From contig JAIWNF010000013.1 in assembly GCA_025093555.1 (NCBI GenBank), positions 248,001 through 312,000 of the forward strand: DNA of 64,000 nt, written 5' to 3'. Positions 40,530-51,976 of this stretch are shown in pieces (the stretch's first letter is position 1; each line of letters begins with the position of its first letter). The position numbers and the translations under genes were made by a program. Source of the stretch: Circinella umbellata. Its lineage: Eukaryota > Mucoromycota > Mucoromycetes > Mucorales > Lichtheimiaceae. Below the pieces are notes generated by a model that saw nothing but the letters and a program-made list of their open reading frames with translations, did not search any database and was not told the DNA's origin.

Positions 40530-43500
40530 ATGGGAAAAGTTCGTAGAGGTGGCAAACGTCGATCACAAGCGATCGGCTCACGAGCAACTGCTGGTCTTGA
40601 GCAAGGAATGAATGATCAAACCCCTCAACCAGAACAAGTCTTACCCGTCATTCAAAAGGTAAACAATAATGAAAAAGGCTTTTCTTTTGCTAGATCTATG
40701 ATTGCAAATGATGGTTTAAAAAAATAACGATTATCTTGGTATACGAACTATAGTTATCTTCACCCGATGCTACAGAACGTGCATGGGCTGCAGCGTGTAT
40801 TTCAAACCTAGTAATGGCAGGACCTTCAGTCCGAAAACTTCTATTATCCAAGGGTACTGTACCTCTTTTATTAGAACGTTTATCTGATAGCCAATATGAA
40901 GTGTTAGAAGAATCAATGGGTGCCTTAAGGTTAGTTGGTTTAGAACCAAAAGCACCATGGACTATTAAATACCTGAAATATCTTAATAACGCTTAAACTT
41001 TCTAGAAATCTTGTCTCAGTTGATCCTGAAGTTGCCAAAGAGTATTTCAAGCGCGATATTATTACCTCATTCTCTACACTTTTGCCCAAGGTTGGTTTGC
41101 AATGTAGATAATATTTTATATATGTCTTATATACATGTGGGTTATAAACTAATTGATTTTTGAATAATTATAGATTTCACAAACGATCGATCTTGTATTG
41201 CAGAACGCTCCTCTTACTGATGAAGCTGATCAGGATAGACGTCGCACTATCTGGGATCTTGCTGAGAACTTTATCTATGTTATTTGGAGTGTATGGTAAA
41301 TATATAATTCGATTTATTGAAATTGGTACTATAAGATTTCAAATGGATTTTAATATGGATATGGGAAAACAAATAAATCAATAGCGAAGCTTCAGACAAG
41401 TATATCAAAGCAGTGAATCGACTCAACATTATTGCATTTTTGATTTCATTCTTATCTTCTGCCGATCAGTGTCCAACTCATGTTGTTATTGCTGCTGGTA
41501 AATATTGACTATAAGTTTAAATATTAAGGCTAACAAGATATCCATGTAGACAAAAAAAAATTGGTAACAATTCGACTTTTTTTGTTATCGAATATATATA
41601 GGTCAATGTTTAACAACTTTGACGGATAATAACAAGGACATTTATATTGAATTCCAAAACCACCCAGAGTATGTTAAAATGCTCTTTGATATCCTTAAAA
41701 AGTTCCAAGACCCATCCATGATTTTGGTTCGCGTCTTAGCATGTGGTATGTTATTGAAAGATGGAAATGGATTGAATAAAAGGAAGGAGAGAAAAAAAAT
41801 CGAGAAGTAAATTTTTTATAATAATGAGATTATTTAATATTTTCTTTTGATTGAAATTAGCAATTTTATCAAATATTCGCGAAGTTGTGCTAGCGACTGA
41901 AACGTGGGAGGAAGGTCAAGATGGTTCTAGCGAACTTAACAAGATACTTCTGCCAATTTTATCTGCTTCTTTGAATTTTGATATTCAAGAGGCGGCTGAG
42001 AAGTCAATCGCAGCTGTAAAAAGTGGCGTGAGTACTCAAGAGCCTTTTGGAAAAGAAAGGACAATAGAAAATTGTCGTTATTTAACATACAACAATGTTT
42101 TCTTTTTGAAAAAAATCTATAGAATGTGAGTAAGCATGAAGATACCGGTGATATTGCTCCCCGACCTAAGCAAGCAACATCCAAAGAAGAGGTACTGTGA
42201 ACTATAAGCTAATGTTATCAAGTGAGAGTGAGAATAGATGAAAATTGACTTTCTTTTTATATTAAACAATGAAAATAGGTGTACATCCAAAAAGTAGAAG
42301 AAAATTTGTCCACTTTGCAGTTAGCACTTGAATTGCTCGCGGATATATGCATTCAAGACGAATCTGAAGGTGGGTGGTATTGGCATGATAAGGGTGAAAA
42401 AATTAATGCATCTCAACTATAGCTGGTCACTGATAAACTTTTGTAATAGAGGATGGATGGGAAGATGCTGACGAAGATATGGGCGACGATGAGGAAGAAC
42501 CAGAAATAACTGAAGACAATATTGATGAGCTTTTGAAAGATAGTGAGAACTTGAGCGAGAAAACTTCCAATGCCGTCGATGACCAAATAATTCGCAATAA
42601 CCCTATTTTGGGCGCATTTATTACTGAAATTTCACCTCAATTGATCCGCTTAGCAACACTCACTCCATTATCGTTCCCGCAAGAACCCATTGTGCCCGCT
42701 GTTACTGATGCTTTAATCTTGACTCATCAACGTGCATTAGAATGTTTCAACAATTATTTACTTGCTTTGGCTGAATTACCTTCCAAATTCTGGTTCAAGG
42801 AACACAAATCAGACGCCTGTCAAGCATGGCGCTGGTTGTTTAATTTAGCAAACACAGTCGGTGCAACGCAACCTAGTCAAGCCCGTGATGAATTGATTGA
42901 AATCATTGTTGGATGTCTATGGTCTCTCGGTCGAGGACTTGGTCAAGATATTGTAAGTTTGAGCATCATAATGTTAATCCAGTTGATTATTTGGTTGACA
43001 GTAACCAAATTTTATAAATATATATATATACACATTTTATCCTATAGCCTTTAGAAATATCAGACATCACCTCTTTGTTTGGTGCTTATCATGCAACATC
43101 ATCAGAGTCAATGCGTGTGAAAATAGTTGGTTGTTTAGGTCCGATTGCTATGCGACAAAATGCTATTGAAGCCAACAAGGTAATTAAATTAATTGATAAC
43201 AGTTTTACAATATTGATGGGAATTATGCTAACTTGATTAAATTATTTTTTTCTCATTAGGAAATTGGAAATTTCTTTATGGAGGTACTTAAGAATGTGAC
43301 CTCTCGCCAAACCACTCCAGCTGTTGCTGTTGAAACTCTCAATTGTATTTTCGATGTATACAGTGATTGTGCATTCGATTATGATTTGCCCGTCTTTATT
43401 CAAGGAAACTATTTATTACAGTTAAAAGTTCTTGTCCCTACTATTCGTATTATGGTAAGTTGAAATAAGTCGCTGACAAAGCATTAATACCAAATATTGA

Positions 43501-43632
43501 CACGGTTTCTGTTTTATATAGACCAAAGGTATTGACCGAAGAAAAAACTTTGATCTGCGATCAAGAAGCGACGAAGCACTCATGAACCTCGTAGCTTTTA
43601 ACAAATATAAAGCCAACGAAAAACGTCAATAA
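40530..43632 (+). CDS. SYO1: Symportin 1 / HEATR3 family, ribosomal-protein import chaperone
   Basis: Thirteen exons (40530-40658, 40754-40929, 41006-41090, 41174-41295, 41385-41497, 41602-41745, 41861-42027, 42123-42191, 42279-42369, 42450-42952, 43048-43179, 43260-43454, 43522-43632) encode about 678 aa; human HEATR3 is 680. It starts MGKVRRGGKRRSQ, the conserved basic leader of the family. ARM/HEAT repeats follow: ERAWAAACISNLVMAGPSVR, EVLEESMGALRNLVSVDPEV, TIWDLAENFIYVIWSVCEAS and LLPILSASLNFDIQEAAEKS. The long acidic loop EDADEDMGDDEEEPEITEDN matches the acidic insert that in Syo1 binds Rpl11. Syo1 escorts Rpl5 and Rpl11 into the nucleus with importin and helps form the 5S RNP. All junctions keep phase. 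Family assignment is by architecture and the N- and C-terminal patterns. Confidence 0.85.
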
Positions 43633-44916
43633 GTTAGCAATACTTAGAATTTCTTACTCTTTTTTCCTTATCCTTCCTAATACTTGTTTTTCGATTTAAC
43701 ACACACACTATCCATCCCATTTTTTTTGCATACATCAATAATAATTAGTTTAAAGCATCATATTATACATTTATTCTGTAATATTTTTTCGTTTGAGTAA
43801 ACAACTATCAAAGACAAGCCACGCTTTATAGTTTAACCAACTAATAATCGGGATCTCCGGAGCAAGTCGGGAAGACATTTATACTGGTCGGGCTCTGACA
43901 GGTTTTGACCCCACTTTTGTTAAATATCTGGTATTGTCCGTGAGAACTTCCCGATTCCGCGCCAACGGAATGTGTCTGTGAAGCTATGTAAAGAGGAGTA
44001 ATCATGTGCGCGTACAGCGGGATGGATTGTGACTAAGCAAGCCCTTTGGTCCCTACGGCTGTTCCATATTAGGCCATTGGGAGAAAATCAAATATTCTTG
44101 AAACTTTTCGTTTTCCCGAATAACAAGCTCTTAAGTTTACATGTACGCGAAGATAAAATGTTCTGTGAGATCTTAATTTCGTAAACTTACGTAATTGGCT
44201 AGTGACTTGATATAATTCACATCCCTATTAGAATATATTGATGAGAAAAGAGAACCCTTGGGTCCCTACTTTTCAGTGCAAATTTGCTTATTTAGTAAGT
44301 TACCCCCATTAAATATTCATCTCATCTCTTTAATTGATTACTAGGCACGTTATTGTTTTTCTTTATCGGTACCGCATATTATATTCGTGGGAATAAGCAA
44401 AACACTCTAACGCAAAATCTTGAACAATAAGCCCATTTCTCCTTCTTTTACAATACTCTCCCAGTTAACTCGATTTTCAACTTGATCCAATTTTCCATAT
44501 GCTATCTCATACTATAATTTCTATATCTATCTTATATATACGTGCGCGCTCAACCAACGTATTAGTTTTCGACACGGAATATGGAATAAGGCGGCGAATA
44601 CATGTGATCATTACCCACCATCAATCCCGACAAAAATGATGCGGGGTAACAGTTCCGCCACAACGGCAGCTTTTGTTGGTATGGGACAGCAACGAAAAAG
44701 TTTTTGAGTTGATTGGATTACACCTGTGTTCCACTGTGTTTTTTCACTAACAAATTTGGTAGTACAACACCACCCCGCTCTTTTCTTTTTTCGTTTGAAC
44801 TTTTGTTGTTCTTGTTCCCCTTTCTTTGTTTCTTTCTCCACATTTTTTCTCCATCTTCTGTTATTTATTTTTTCTCTTATTTCCTTTTGCATTATTCAGT
44901 TTTACCATTTAACACC
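43633..44916. other. Intergenic SYO1 / WRKY-like gene
   Basis: About 1.3 kb. The first 200 bp is T-rich 3' UTR. At 43840-44080 the DNA is noticeably less AT-rich (ATCGGGATCTCCGGAGCAAG and nearby) but has no long frame and no RNA-gene signature. The last 200 bp before the ATG is strongly pyrimidine-rich, typical of a leader. Confidence 0.4.
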
Positions 44917-46642
44917 ATGATACCATCAGACAGCAATAATAATAATATCAGTAGTAGCAGTAGCAGTAATAATGGCTTTAGCTGGAATACTACAGCTTCT
45001 ACTAGAAAACTACCGACAGTCCTGACACCATCCCCAACTATAAAAACGGGAACATGCTCATCTCTTGAAGAAATCATTCAACAGTATAGTCAGAAACCAG
45101 AACTATTAGAACTTCTTTTGATGAGTAAAGTGCAAGAAGACCGACGGCGCGCAGAAGAAGCAAAGCTGCGCAGTAAAGAAATAGATTACTTACTTCATCA
45201 GCGTGAGCAAACATCAAGTTCTTCACCACAGGAACCATCGTCACCTCGTTCATCCGATTTACATCATCATTATCTCCATCCGCATCATAATCATTCGCAT
45301 AGTCAGGAACCTTTGCAGTATCATAATTATCATCACCATCACCACCATAATCAAGAACAAGAATACCATCGCCATTCTTTACCTTCTTTGCCTGCAATCA
45401 TGGATCTTGATAAAAAGGCTACATCTATTTCTGCCCTTTCTTCTTCAATACCTTATCGTTCTCCGTCACTTACAAGCTCATCGTTTGGCTCCCCACGATC
45501 AACACCTGAACATGCGCTGGTCGCTGCTTCGTTATCCTCATCACCACCACTACCATTACATCAATTGCGCGAAGACCATATACATTCTACAACAACATTG
45601 CTTCATCCTGTTACTACTGCTTCTTCTTCTCCTTGCTCTTCTATTACTACTCCTACTACTACTAATGATCGATTATTACCAACTGTACATCCAACATCCC
45701 CACCTCCTGTTTCTGCAAGTCAAGAGATTCGAGAGCTTATTGCTTCTCGAAAGAGGTAAATATCTTTTGTTCTTACAATAATTTTTAGTAACAAAGCTTT
45801 TCCCCACCACTCTTTCAAAAGAAAATACATGTTCTCTATGAACTGTTGGGGATGGGGTGCTAAAAATAATATAGAAAACAAATACTAATGGCTATTGAAT
45901 CCGCGGATGGATGTATTATTTAGGCTATTACCAAACGAATCATCACTTTCAGCAACAAATGAACAATCATCAACGCAAAGTGAATCGTATGTTGTTTATA
46001 GCAACAATAACAGTAGCAATGTATTACCTCTTCCACCGATACCGAGTGTACAAAGTGGACAAGGAGAAAAGCGACAAAGTCCTCACGACGCCGAAATGAT
46101 ACTGACTGGTAGTGACAACAACCCCCAGCAACAACATGGAAGAATGCACGTTTATCACTATTATCACGGACCAACACCAACTAACAAACTTCCATTACCC
46201 CCCGCGCCGCAATCTAGTACGGCAACAAATAGAACTTCATCAACAATGATGAAAGGGTTTAATTCCATAAAAGGTCGACCTTTTGCAAAACGAAGACGAC
46301 GAGAAATGCAAGCAATCACCATGATCATCGAAACTCGCGAGTTCCCTTACAATGATGATTATTTATGGAAAAACAATGGCAATACAATTCACAAAGGATC
46401 TGGTAACAAAAGTATTTATTACAAATGTGCCAATAATCAAAAGGTAACAAGAATAAATCTCTGCTCATTGTATATTATTCAAGTGGCTAGTCTTATATTA
46501 TTGACACTGTTTTTATTATTGTAAATAGGGCTGTCCTGTCAACAAAACTGTCACTTTTAAAGATAATGGTGAATACTTGATCAAGTACAGAGGAACACAC
46601 TTAAATGATTGTAGTCGAATAAAACGAGTTGTTGACGTTTAA
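44917..46642 (+). CDS. WRKY-like zinc-finger protein (putative transcription factor)
   Basis: Exons 44917-45755, 45924-46443 and 46529-46642 encode about 490 aa. Residues 1-395 are low complexity: Asn/Ser runs, a helix LLLMSKVQEDRRRAEEAKLR, His-rich HNYHHHHHHNQ and many SP sites. A basic patch, GRPFAKRRRREMQA (about 397-410), looks like a nuclear localisation signal. Residues 424-481 read DDYLWKNNGNTIHKGSGNKS then IYYKC, GCPVNKTVTF and YLIKYRGTHLNDC. This follows the WRKY domain of plants position by position (D-Y-x-W-R-K-Y-G...K...YYRC...GCP..K.V......Y.G.H), with zinc ligands C448-x6-C455-x21-H477-x3-C481. The heptapeptide WRKYGQK is changed to LWKNNGN, so DNA specificity would differ. The WRKY-GCM1 fold family also includes FLYWCH and MULE-linked fingers. 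The DNA-binding role is inferred. Confidence 0.7.
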
Positions 46643-49325
46643 TAAGACAACAACAAAAATGAAAAGAGAAAATAGAAAACGATTCTTATTTTTTTCACTC
46701 TCTTCGATATAGCGTATTTTTTTATTTTATTTTTTACCTTTTGTTTGCTTCCTTATTAACTGTGAATCCTTCGCCATTATTGATTTTGCATTGTTTTTTC
46801 ACACCACTGTTTCTATGTTTTTCTGTTGGCACCTTGCCGTAACATACAGCAAACTCTTTTTGATTTATCAAACAGGGACAGATCAATTTCTTTCCATATG
46901 ATAATTCAGGTAGATTTTTCATGGAAACTTTTTTTTTTTTGCAATAGTGCTAATATTGTACTTTGAGACATATGTTCGGTTCAGAAACCTGTATACAACA
47001 CATGTCTGGACTATATCAAGTAACTATCAATTCTAATTACACAAGGTGCAAGCACCAATTACCTATCGGGGAAACCAACAATTATAGATTTATAACATTT
47101 GACCTTATTTCTTTTATTGAAGTAAAGTTTTTTTGGGGGGTAGGGGGGTTAAGAGATCTCTTGTGATTAAAGATGCTATGACGCGGCCTGAAACTTCAAT
47201 TTTCCTTTCTCAGTTACCTTCCTCTTTCTAGAACATCTTAATGAGTTCAACGTGTGTAAAAGTACCATTAAACACATCACTATTGTTTTTAAAATGTGAC
47301 AAGGCTATATTATTACTAAATATATAGTGATGTGACAATACTAGCGCTTTGATTCTCTCACTGGATATTTTGGTGGACTGAAAACTAGTTGTTGGTTTTC
47401 CCTTTTTTCTTGGGTTTATTTTTACTCTGAATTGTCAAATATATCAGATCGTGCGCGGTATTATGATTTATTTCATAGCTTACCAAGAAATGCTTGAATG
47501 TGTATACATAGCAAGTAAATAAATAACCGCGGAAAGGAAAATAGGCATAGGAGAAACTCTGTTAGTCAATTATATAAAAAGAAAAAAAATCCGCGTCCCA
47601 GTCACGTTGAATACCAAGAGATACATTATTCTACTTGTTATTGTTACTTTTGCTTTTGTTCTTTACGTTTACTTTTTCATGTTAATATATGTATATGTAA
47701 TATCAACTATATAAGTAAGGACTGCTAAGTACAATATTTACACCAACATCGGGTATGGGCTAGCAACAGTACACTCTTTATTGACGTCATGTAATATATC
47801 GAGCCACTTTTTCGCACAACTTTTTCTTTACTTATATATAAAGAGCAGCAATAGTAACCACGCAATCTATTTAATAAATCATCTTCGATGCTACTTACAA
47901 ATATAATAATCATATAATAGTAATTTGATTGCCGTATTCCATGGAACCAAAGGTAAATAAATTTTAGCTTTATTAACTGACCATTCATAGCTCTTAGTAA
48001 AAATAGAATAACTACTGAACTGTGTGACACAAAGATATAATAAAGCAATTCCTTCATTTACTATATTTTGCCTCATACTGCCATTTTGTTCAAAGTAAGC
48101 ATAGGATGTGAGTGTTAAGTGTTAGAGGCAAAATATTCTATGTTTTTAAATTTCTTCAAATACTATTTGCAATTACTTCAAGATATTTGCTATGAAAGTT
48201 TCAAATGTGTGCACTGTATTTAAACAAACATAATAGAAGAGCGCCCTATTTTAGTAATTATTATTATTATTATCATAGTTATATCTCAACCAAAAAAAAA
48301 GTTTATGCTGAATATATAAGCTTGCATATTGGGTATCTGACAAGAAATAATATTTACAATCTTGATAAATATTTACGTGTATTTCTTCGCCATACTGTCA
48401 CCGCGTAAATAATAATAATAAAAACATTAGTTTATACAATGGATTTGTATTGATTCGGTTTCTCACACGCAGGACAGCGCTTTTTTCTTAATGGCATTCA
48501 TTAAGAATTTGACTTATATGATACACTCGGTATGAACAGTACTGGTCCACACATGTGGTATTCACAGTACATATACTGTAGATAAGGTGAGATGGGTAAA
48601 GTTGACTAGAAAAATAATCCACTCTTGGGAATATTGGTAAATAAATATATCAACAGGTATATACTGTCGAAATTGAACTGGTTATTGTCAATGCTTATAA
48701 CTTACGTTTGGATAGTACAGAGTATATCGTTTTTTGCTTCTGTCAGAATCTGGCTATATAGTACATAATAATAACAACCAAATAATATCTTTTTTGGACA
48801 GCTGGCGAACTTCCAACCTAACTCATTTTTTGTTTGTGAGGGTGAGTCTTTTGTCATAATGAAGAGTTAACTGGTGCAAAAAGTGATAAAAAAAATGCCC
48901 GATGTCAACTTTGAAGTAGTATAGTACGTAGTTCCTGTGAAGTCTAAAATAGGACCCAGTGATCTTGAGCATCAAGTTGTACAGAAATCATAAAATGTTA
49001 ATTTTATGAACATTTTTTAACCATTCTTCTTTCTTTTGTATTATTCGCGCTATACCACCTTGCTTATATTCACATGAAAATATACTTAGGTACGTGTTTT
49101 TTTAAGTATCAGATCCAGCTACAATATTTATGGATATGGGATAAATTGAATTACGTAATAACAATAGGATCTGATAGTTACCTAATTATGATAAAAGAAT
49201 TTTACGACAGAAAAAATAAAATAAAATGTTTATTTACAAGCTATAATAAATATTACTATAAATTTACTGTGCCACCAAGTATACCAATGTTCTGATGTAA
49301 CGCAATATTATACAACCAGAATACT
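46643..49325. other. Gene-poor AT-rich stretch
   Basis: About 2.7 kb. A minus frame at 46922-46734 (62 aa, two Cys pairs) directly faces the WRKY-like gene but is not recognised. Frames on minus at 47725-48076 and on plus at 48205 and 49074 are AT-driven. G-runs occur at about 47130-47150. No RNA gene was recognised. Confidence 0.4.
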
Positions 49326-49993
49326 ATATGCGGTGAAATTCTGTTATTTTATCAAAGTCTCCTGTTAAACACAGCGCCAGGTTTGGCATATTTATTTGAG
49401 ACAGTTCATACATGTACGTATATAAGAAAATAAAAACCCTGTTGGGATGGTAGGGAGAATACTATGTACAGGATTTTGCATTCATTTTCGGACAAAACTT
49501 CCAATTTTTTTCCTTATATCATAATGTCACTTTTTTTTGCTTATGATGTTAATTTTTTTCGCTTGTAATACCTATATAATTTCTTACTTATGAGGTCTAC
49601 GAGATTCACTTGTGACGATTAGAGATTTACATAAATGATAGGAAAAGTTTTTCGCGACTAATACCAATTTTCTTTTGTATTTGATACACCTGCTTTTATG
49701 GGATTAACCAAATATCATCTATCATAAGCAAAAATTAATGCTATCATAAGCGAAAAACACCGCCCTCATAAGCGAACATCATAAGCAAAAAAAACTGACA
49801 TTATAAGTAAAAAAATTGAAAGTTTGTCCGAAAATGAATGCAAAATCCTGTATATAGTATTCTCCCTACCATCCCAACAGGGTTTTTATTTTTTTTCTTA
49901 TATACGTGTATGAACTGTCTCAAATAAATATGCCAAATCTGGCGCTGTATTTAACAGGAGACTTTGATAAAATAACAGAATTTCACCGCATAT
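49326..49993. repeat. Large inverted repeat (foldback element)
   Basis: Two arms of roughly 220 bp, about 49326-49550 and 49777-49993, are complementary with few mismatches. For example TATGCGGTGAAATTCTGTTA on the left corresponds to the right end TTTCACCGCATATGG, and GTTGGGATGGTAGGGAGAAT to ATTCTCCCTACCATCCCAAC. The inner parts and the 226-bp spacer carry several CATAAGC(G)AAAA repeats (near 49721, 49743, 49767 and 49779). No transposase frame lies inside. It fits a foldback or MITE insertion. A transcript would form a long hairpin. Confidence 0.75.
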
Positions 49994-50552
49994 GGTTCCT
50001 TGCGGATGGTCTCCGCCATACAATGCAGTTGCACAGCTTTTTTCACAAAATGGGAAAGCGTTACAACGACATAATGTTCGAGTATCTACAAGGAACCATC
50101 CAGGAGCCTTGGGCCCAGGGAACCTTAAAGATTGTGCTAGATGTCTTGGGAGCTACAATCATAATAAAGTAACACATGTCATTATTATTAGTAAGAAAAA
50201 AAAAATAAACATCAAAGAAATAAATGTAATTATGAATAGAGAATATTTACCAAAGCAATCAGCAAAGTTCAAATACACAAGATCTTGATCTCGGAAAAGC
50301 ATGTGATGGCAAGCAGAAATAGAAAACATCTCTCTCAGGCCGGATTTGTTATTTGATATCCAAAGAGATTTGGGTATCTTAATCAATTGGCTATATATTT
50401 ATAAGAGTCTCAGCGTTTGTCTGTACTTGGATATAGCCAAGGCTGCGTTCGTATTCTTTAATTATATTAATAAGATCTTTGGTTCTCTTAGTGATGGCCA
50501 TTCAATTGACTGCTGTGTACGTTGAAACTCATAAAGAAACATCAATGTTTTT
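49994..50552. other. Flank of the foldback; unassigned open frames
   Basis: On plus, 49992-50174 has two overlapping frames. One reads PYNAVAQLFSQNGKALQRHN then VRVSTRNHPG and CARCLGSYNHNK. The other is an extension of the right arm of the inverted repeat. Composition is more protein-like than the surroundings, but neither frame has a full gene structure. It may be a fragment of a mobile-element gene next to the foldback. The rest to 50552 is AT-rich. Confidence 0.3.
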
Positions 50553-50864
50553 TTATAGATACTGATTTACTGATTCATAGGTTAAGGGGAATGTGAGGGT
50601 TTTTGATATTCCATCCCTGCTTAAAGGTGCTACCTCTGTCACTATTTGAAATAAAATAAATGGAAAGCAATGTATTAATATCACAATAGAACGCATGTTG
50701 ATAAATAAGTTATTCTACTTACATTGAGGCAAAGTGGTAGACGAACTTGGTTCGTTATTATTTCTCGACAATACTTCAAGTGCGGTATCTAATTCAGTCA
50801 GTTCTCTCAAAGAATTAGTATTAGTAACAGAAACAGAAACGATCGCGTGACTATTTGAGGCCAT
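50553..50864 (-). CDS. Small unknown protein, second of an overlapping ORF pair
   Basis: Exons 50864-50723 and 50641-50553 (CAAT|GTAAGT ... AAATAG|TG) join to 76 aa: MASNSHAIVSVSVTNTNSLR then ELTELDTALEVL, SSSTTLPQ and, after the intron, LTEVAPLSRDGISKTLTFPL. No domain was recognised. The ATG is immediately preceded by an in-frame TAA (TAAATG), so this frame must start here or be reached by a frameshift. It overlaps the end of the AT-hook ORF by 14 nt in another frame. The consensus splice sites support a real or recently real gene. Confidence 0.4.
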
Positions 50865-51018
50865 TTAACGTGTTTGTTCTACCACCGATAGTGTTCGCGT
50901 CCTGTTGGTTGCTTTTCTTAGGGCGACCACGAGCACGCTTCGTTGGACGAGTGTCTACAGGCAGAGTAGGAGTAGTAGAAGTAGCATTCATTTCGTTAAT
51001 GGAATTTTGGGGATTCAT
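50851..51018 (-). CDS. Small AT-hook protein, first of an overlapping ORF pair
   Basis: An uninterrupted 55-codon frame starts at ATG 51018 and ends at TAG 50851. It has a Ser/Thr-rich N-terminus and a textbook AT-hook, TKRARGRPKKSN (core GRP flanked by Arg/Lys), which in other proteins binds the minor groove of AT-rich DNA. Its stop lies downstream of the start of the next small ORF. It could be exon 1 of a larger gene broken by a frameshift, or a genuine two-ORF transcript. No homologue is recognised. Confidence 0.4.
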   Translation of the reverse strand: MNPQNSINEMNATSTTPTLPVDTRPTKRARGRPKKSNQQDANTIGGRTNTLNGLK

Positions 51019-51237
51019 GCTAAATTGTTAAAAGAGTAAAAGACAGGTTTTTTTTTGCGTGATATAAAAAAGGCACTCGGTATTTATAACTTATTAACTC
51101 TGAATTGCGTTTCTATTACATATTTTGTTAAAGACTGATATTGGATCTGATGAACTCCGCACATAACTTGGAATGGTTCACCAGATGTTTTTGAGCACTT
51201 GTCCTTCCCTTTCCTTTCTCAACATTTCCATCACAAA

Positions 51238-51678
51238 ATGACAAGAGCAACAGAAGCATTCATTACATTTGGAGTTGCAATCGTACTTTACCTAGTCCTT
51301 TTCTTTGGCTTAATCCCTCTCCCAGATGTTATTCAAAATAAGATTGTACCTGTGGTGAGTTAACCTCTGAATGTACCACGAACTATCGCCTTTTTTCTTT
51401 CATCTTGTCTTATTTCTATTCTTTTCCTCTACTTTGTTTTTAGTTTCCATGGTGGTCGCTTATGACATTTGGATCGTATAGTTTAGGATATTTGGGTTGG
51501 CATGTTATGACATTCAGTGATTGTCCCGCTGCATACACAGAACTTATGGGAGTAAGTATTATATTACAAAACCAACTTTTAGTCTGTAACCGCTATTATG
51601 CTGACATGAAAATGTTTGTTTTTCCAGGAAATCCAACAAGCAAAAACAGATTTACGATCCAAAGGTGTTTCTCTCTAA
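51238..51678 (+). CDS. DPM3: Dolichol-phosphate mannosyltransferase subunit 3
   Basis: Exons 51238-51354, 51444-51551 and 51628-51678 encode 91 aa, matching human DPM3 (92). Two membrane segments are visible: FGVAIVLYLVLFFGLIPL (about 10-27) and FPWWSLMTFGSYSLGYLGWH (about 40-59). Then come VMTFSDCPAAYTELMGEIQQ and AKTDLRSKGVSL, the conserved cytosolic C-terminal helix that holds the catalytic subunit DPM1 at the ER membrane (human: [22 protein letters not shown]). Dol-P-Man feeds N-glycosylation, O-mannosylation and GPI anchors, which fits with the likely GPI-anchored chitin deacetylase farther along. The subunit is present in animals and filamentous fungi but absent from budding yeast. Confidence 0.93.
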
Positions 51679-51976
51679 AGGTGTTTTAAAACAGTTTTTT
51701 TTGACTATCTTTACACACCCATTTTCGCAACAATATCCAACCATGTAAATAATACTATGACACGTTCTATCGAACATGACCATATTTGGTAATCTTTTTC
51801 CGATTTTTTTTTATGATGTGATGTGCGTGCGGATCGTGGTAGATATATATTTGTGTGTGTGATATTGTTATAAATTACAAGAAAAAGAGATAAGATATGT
51901 TCAAAAATGGGACGAGAAGGTAGATGCATGCTTATTTTGTAATAACGTGGGGATAATAAAAATAATAATAAAAAAG
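51679..51976. other. Convergent 3' region DPM3 / HAD phosphatase
   Basis: About 300 bp between convergent stops, T-rich on the left and AT-rich (AATAATAATAA) on the right. No gene was seen. Confidence 0.4.

Noticed and set aside
45203..45781. 192-codon frame inside the WRKY-like gene, rich in Ile/His/Leu.
   Set aside because: It is a +1 shadow of the Ser/His-rich main frame; the composition is an artefact of CAT/CAC and TCT repeats.
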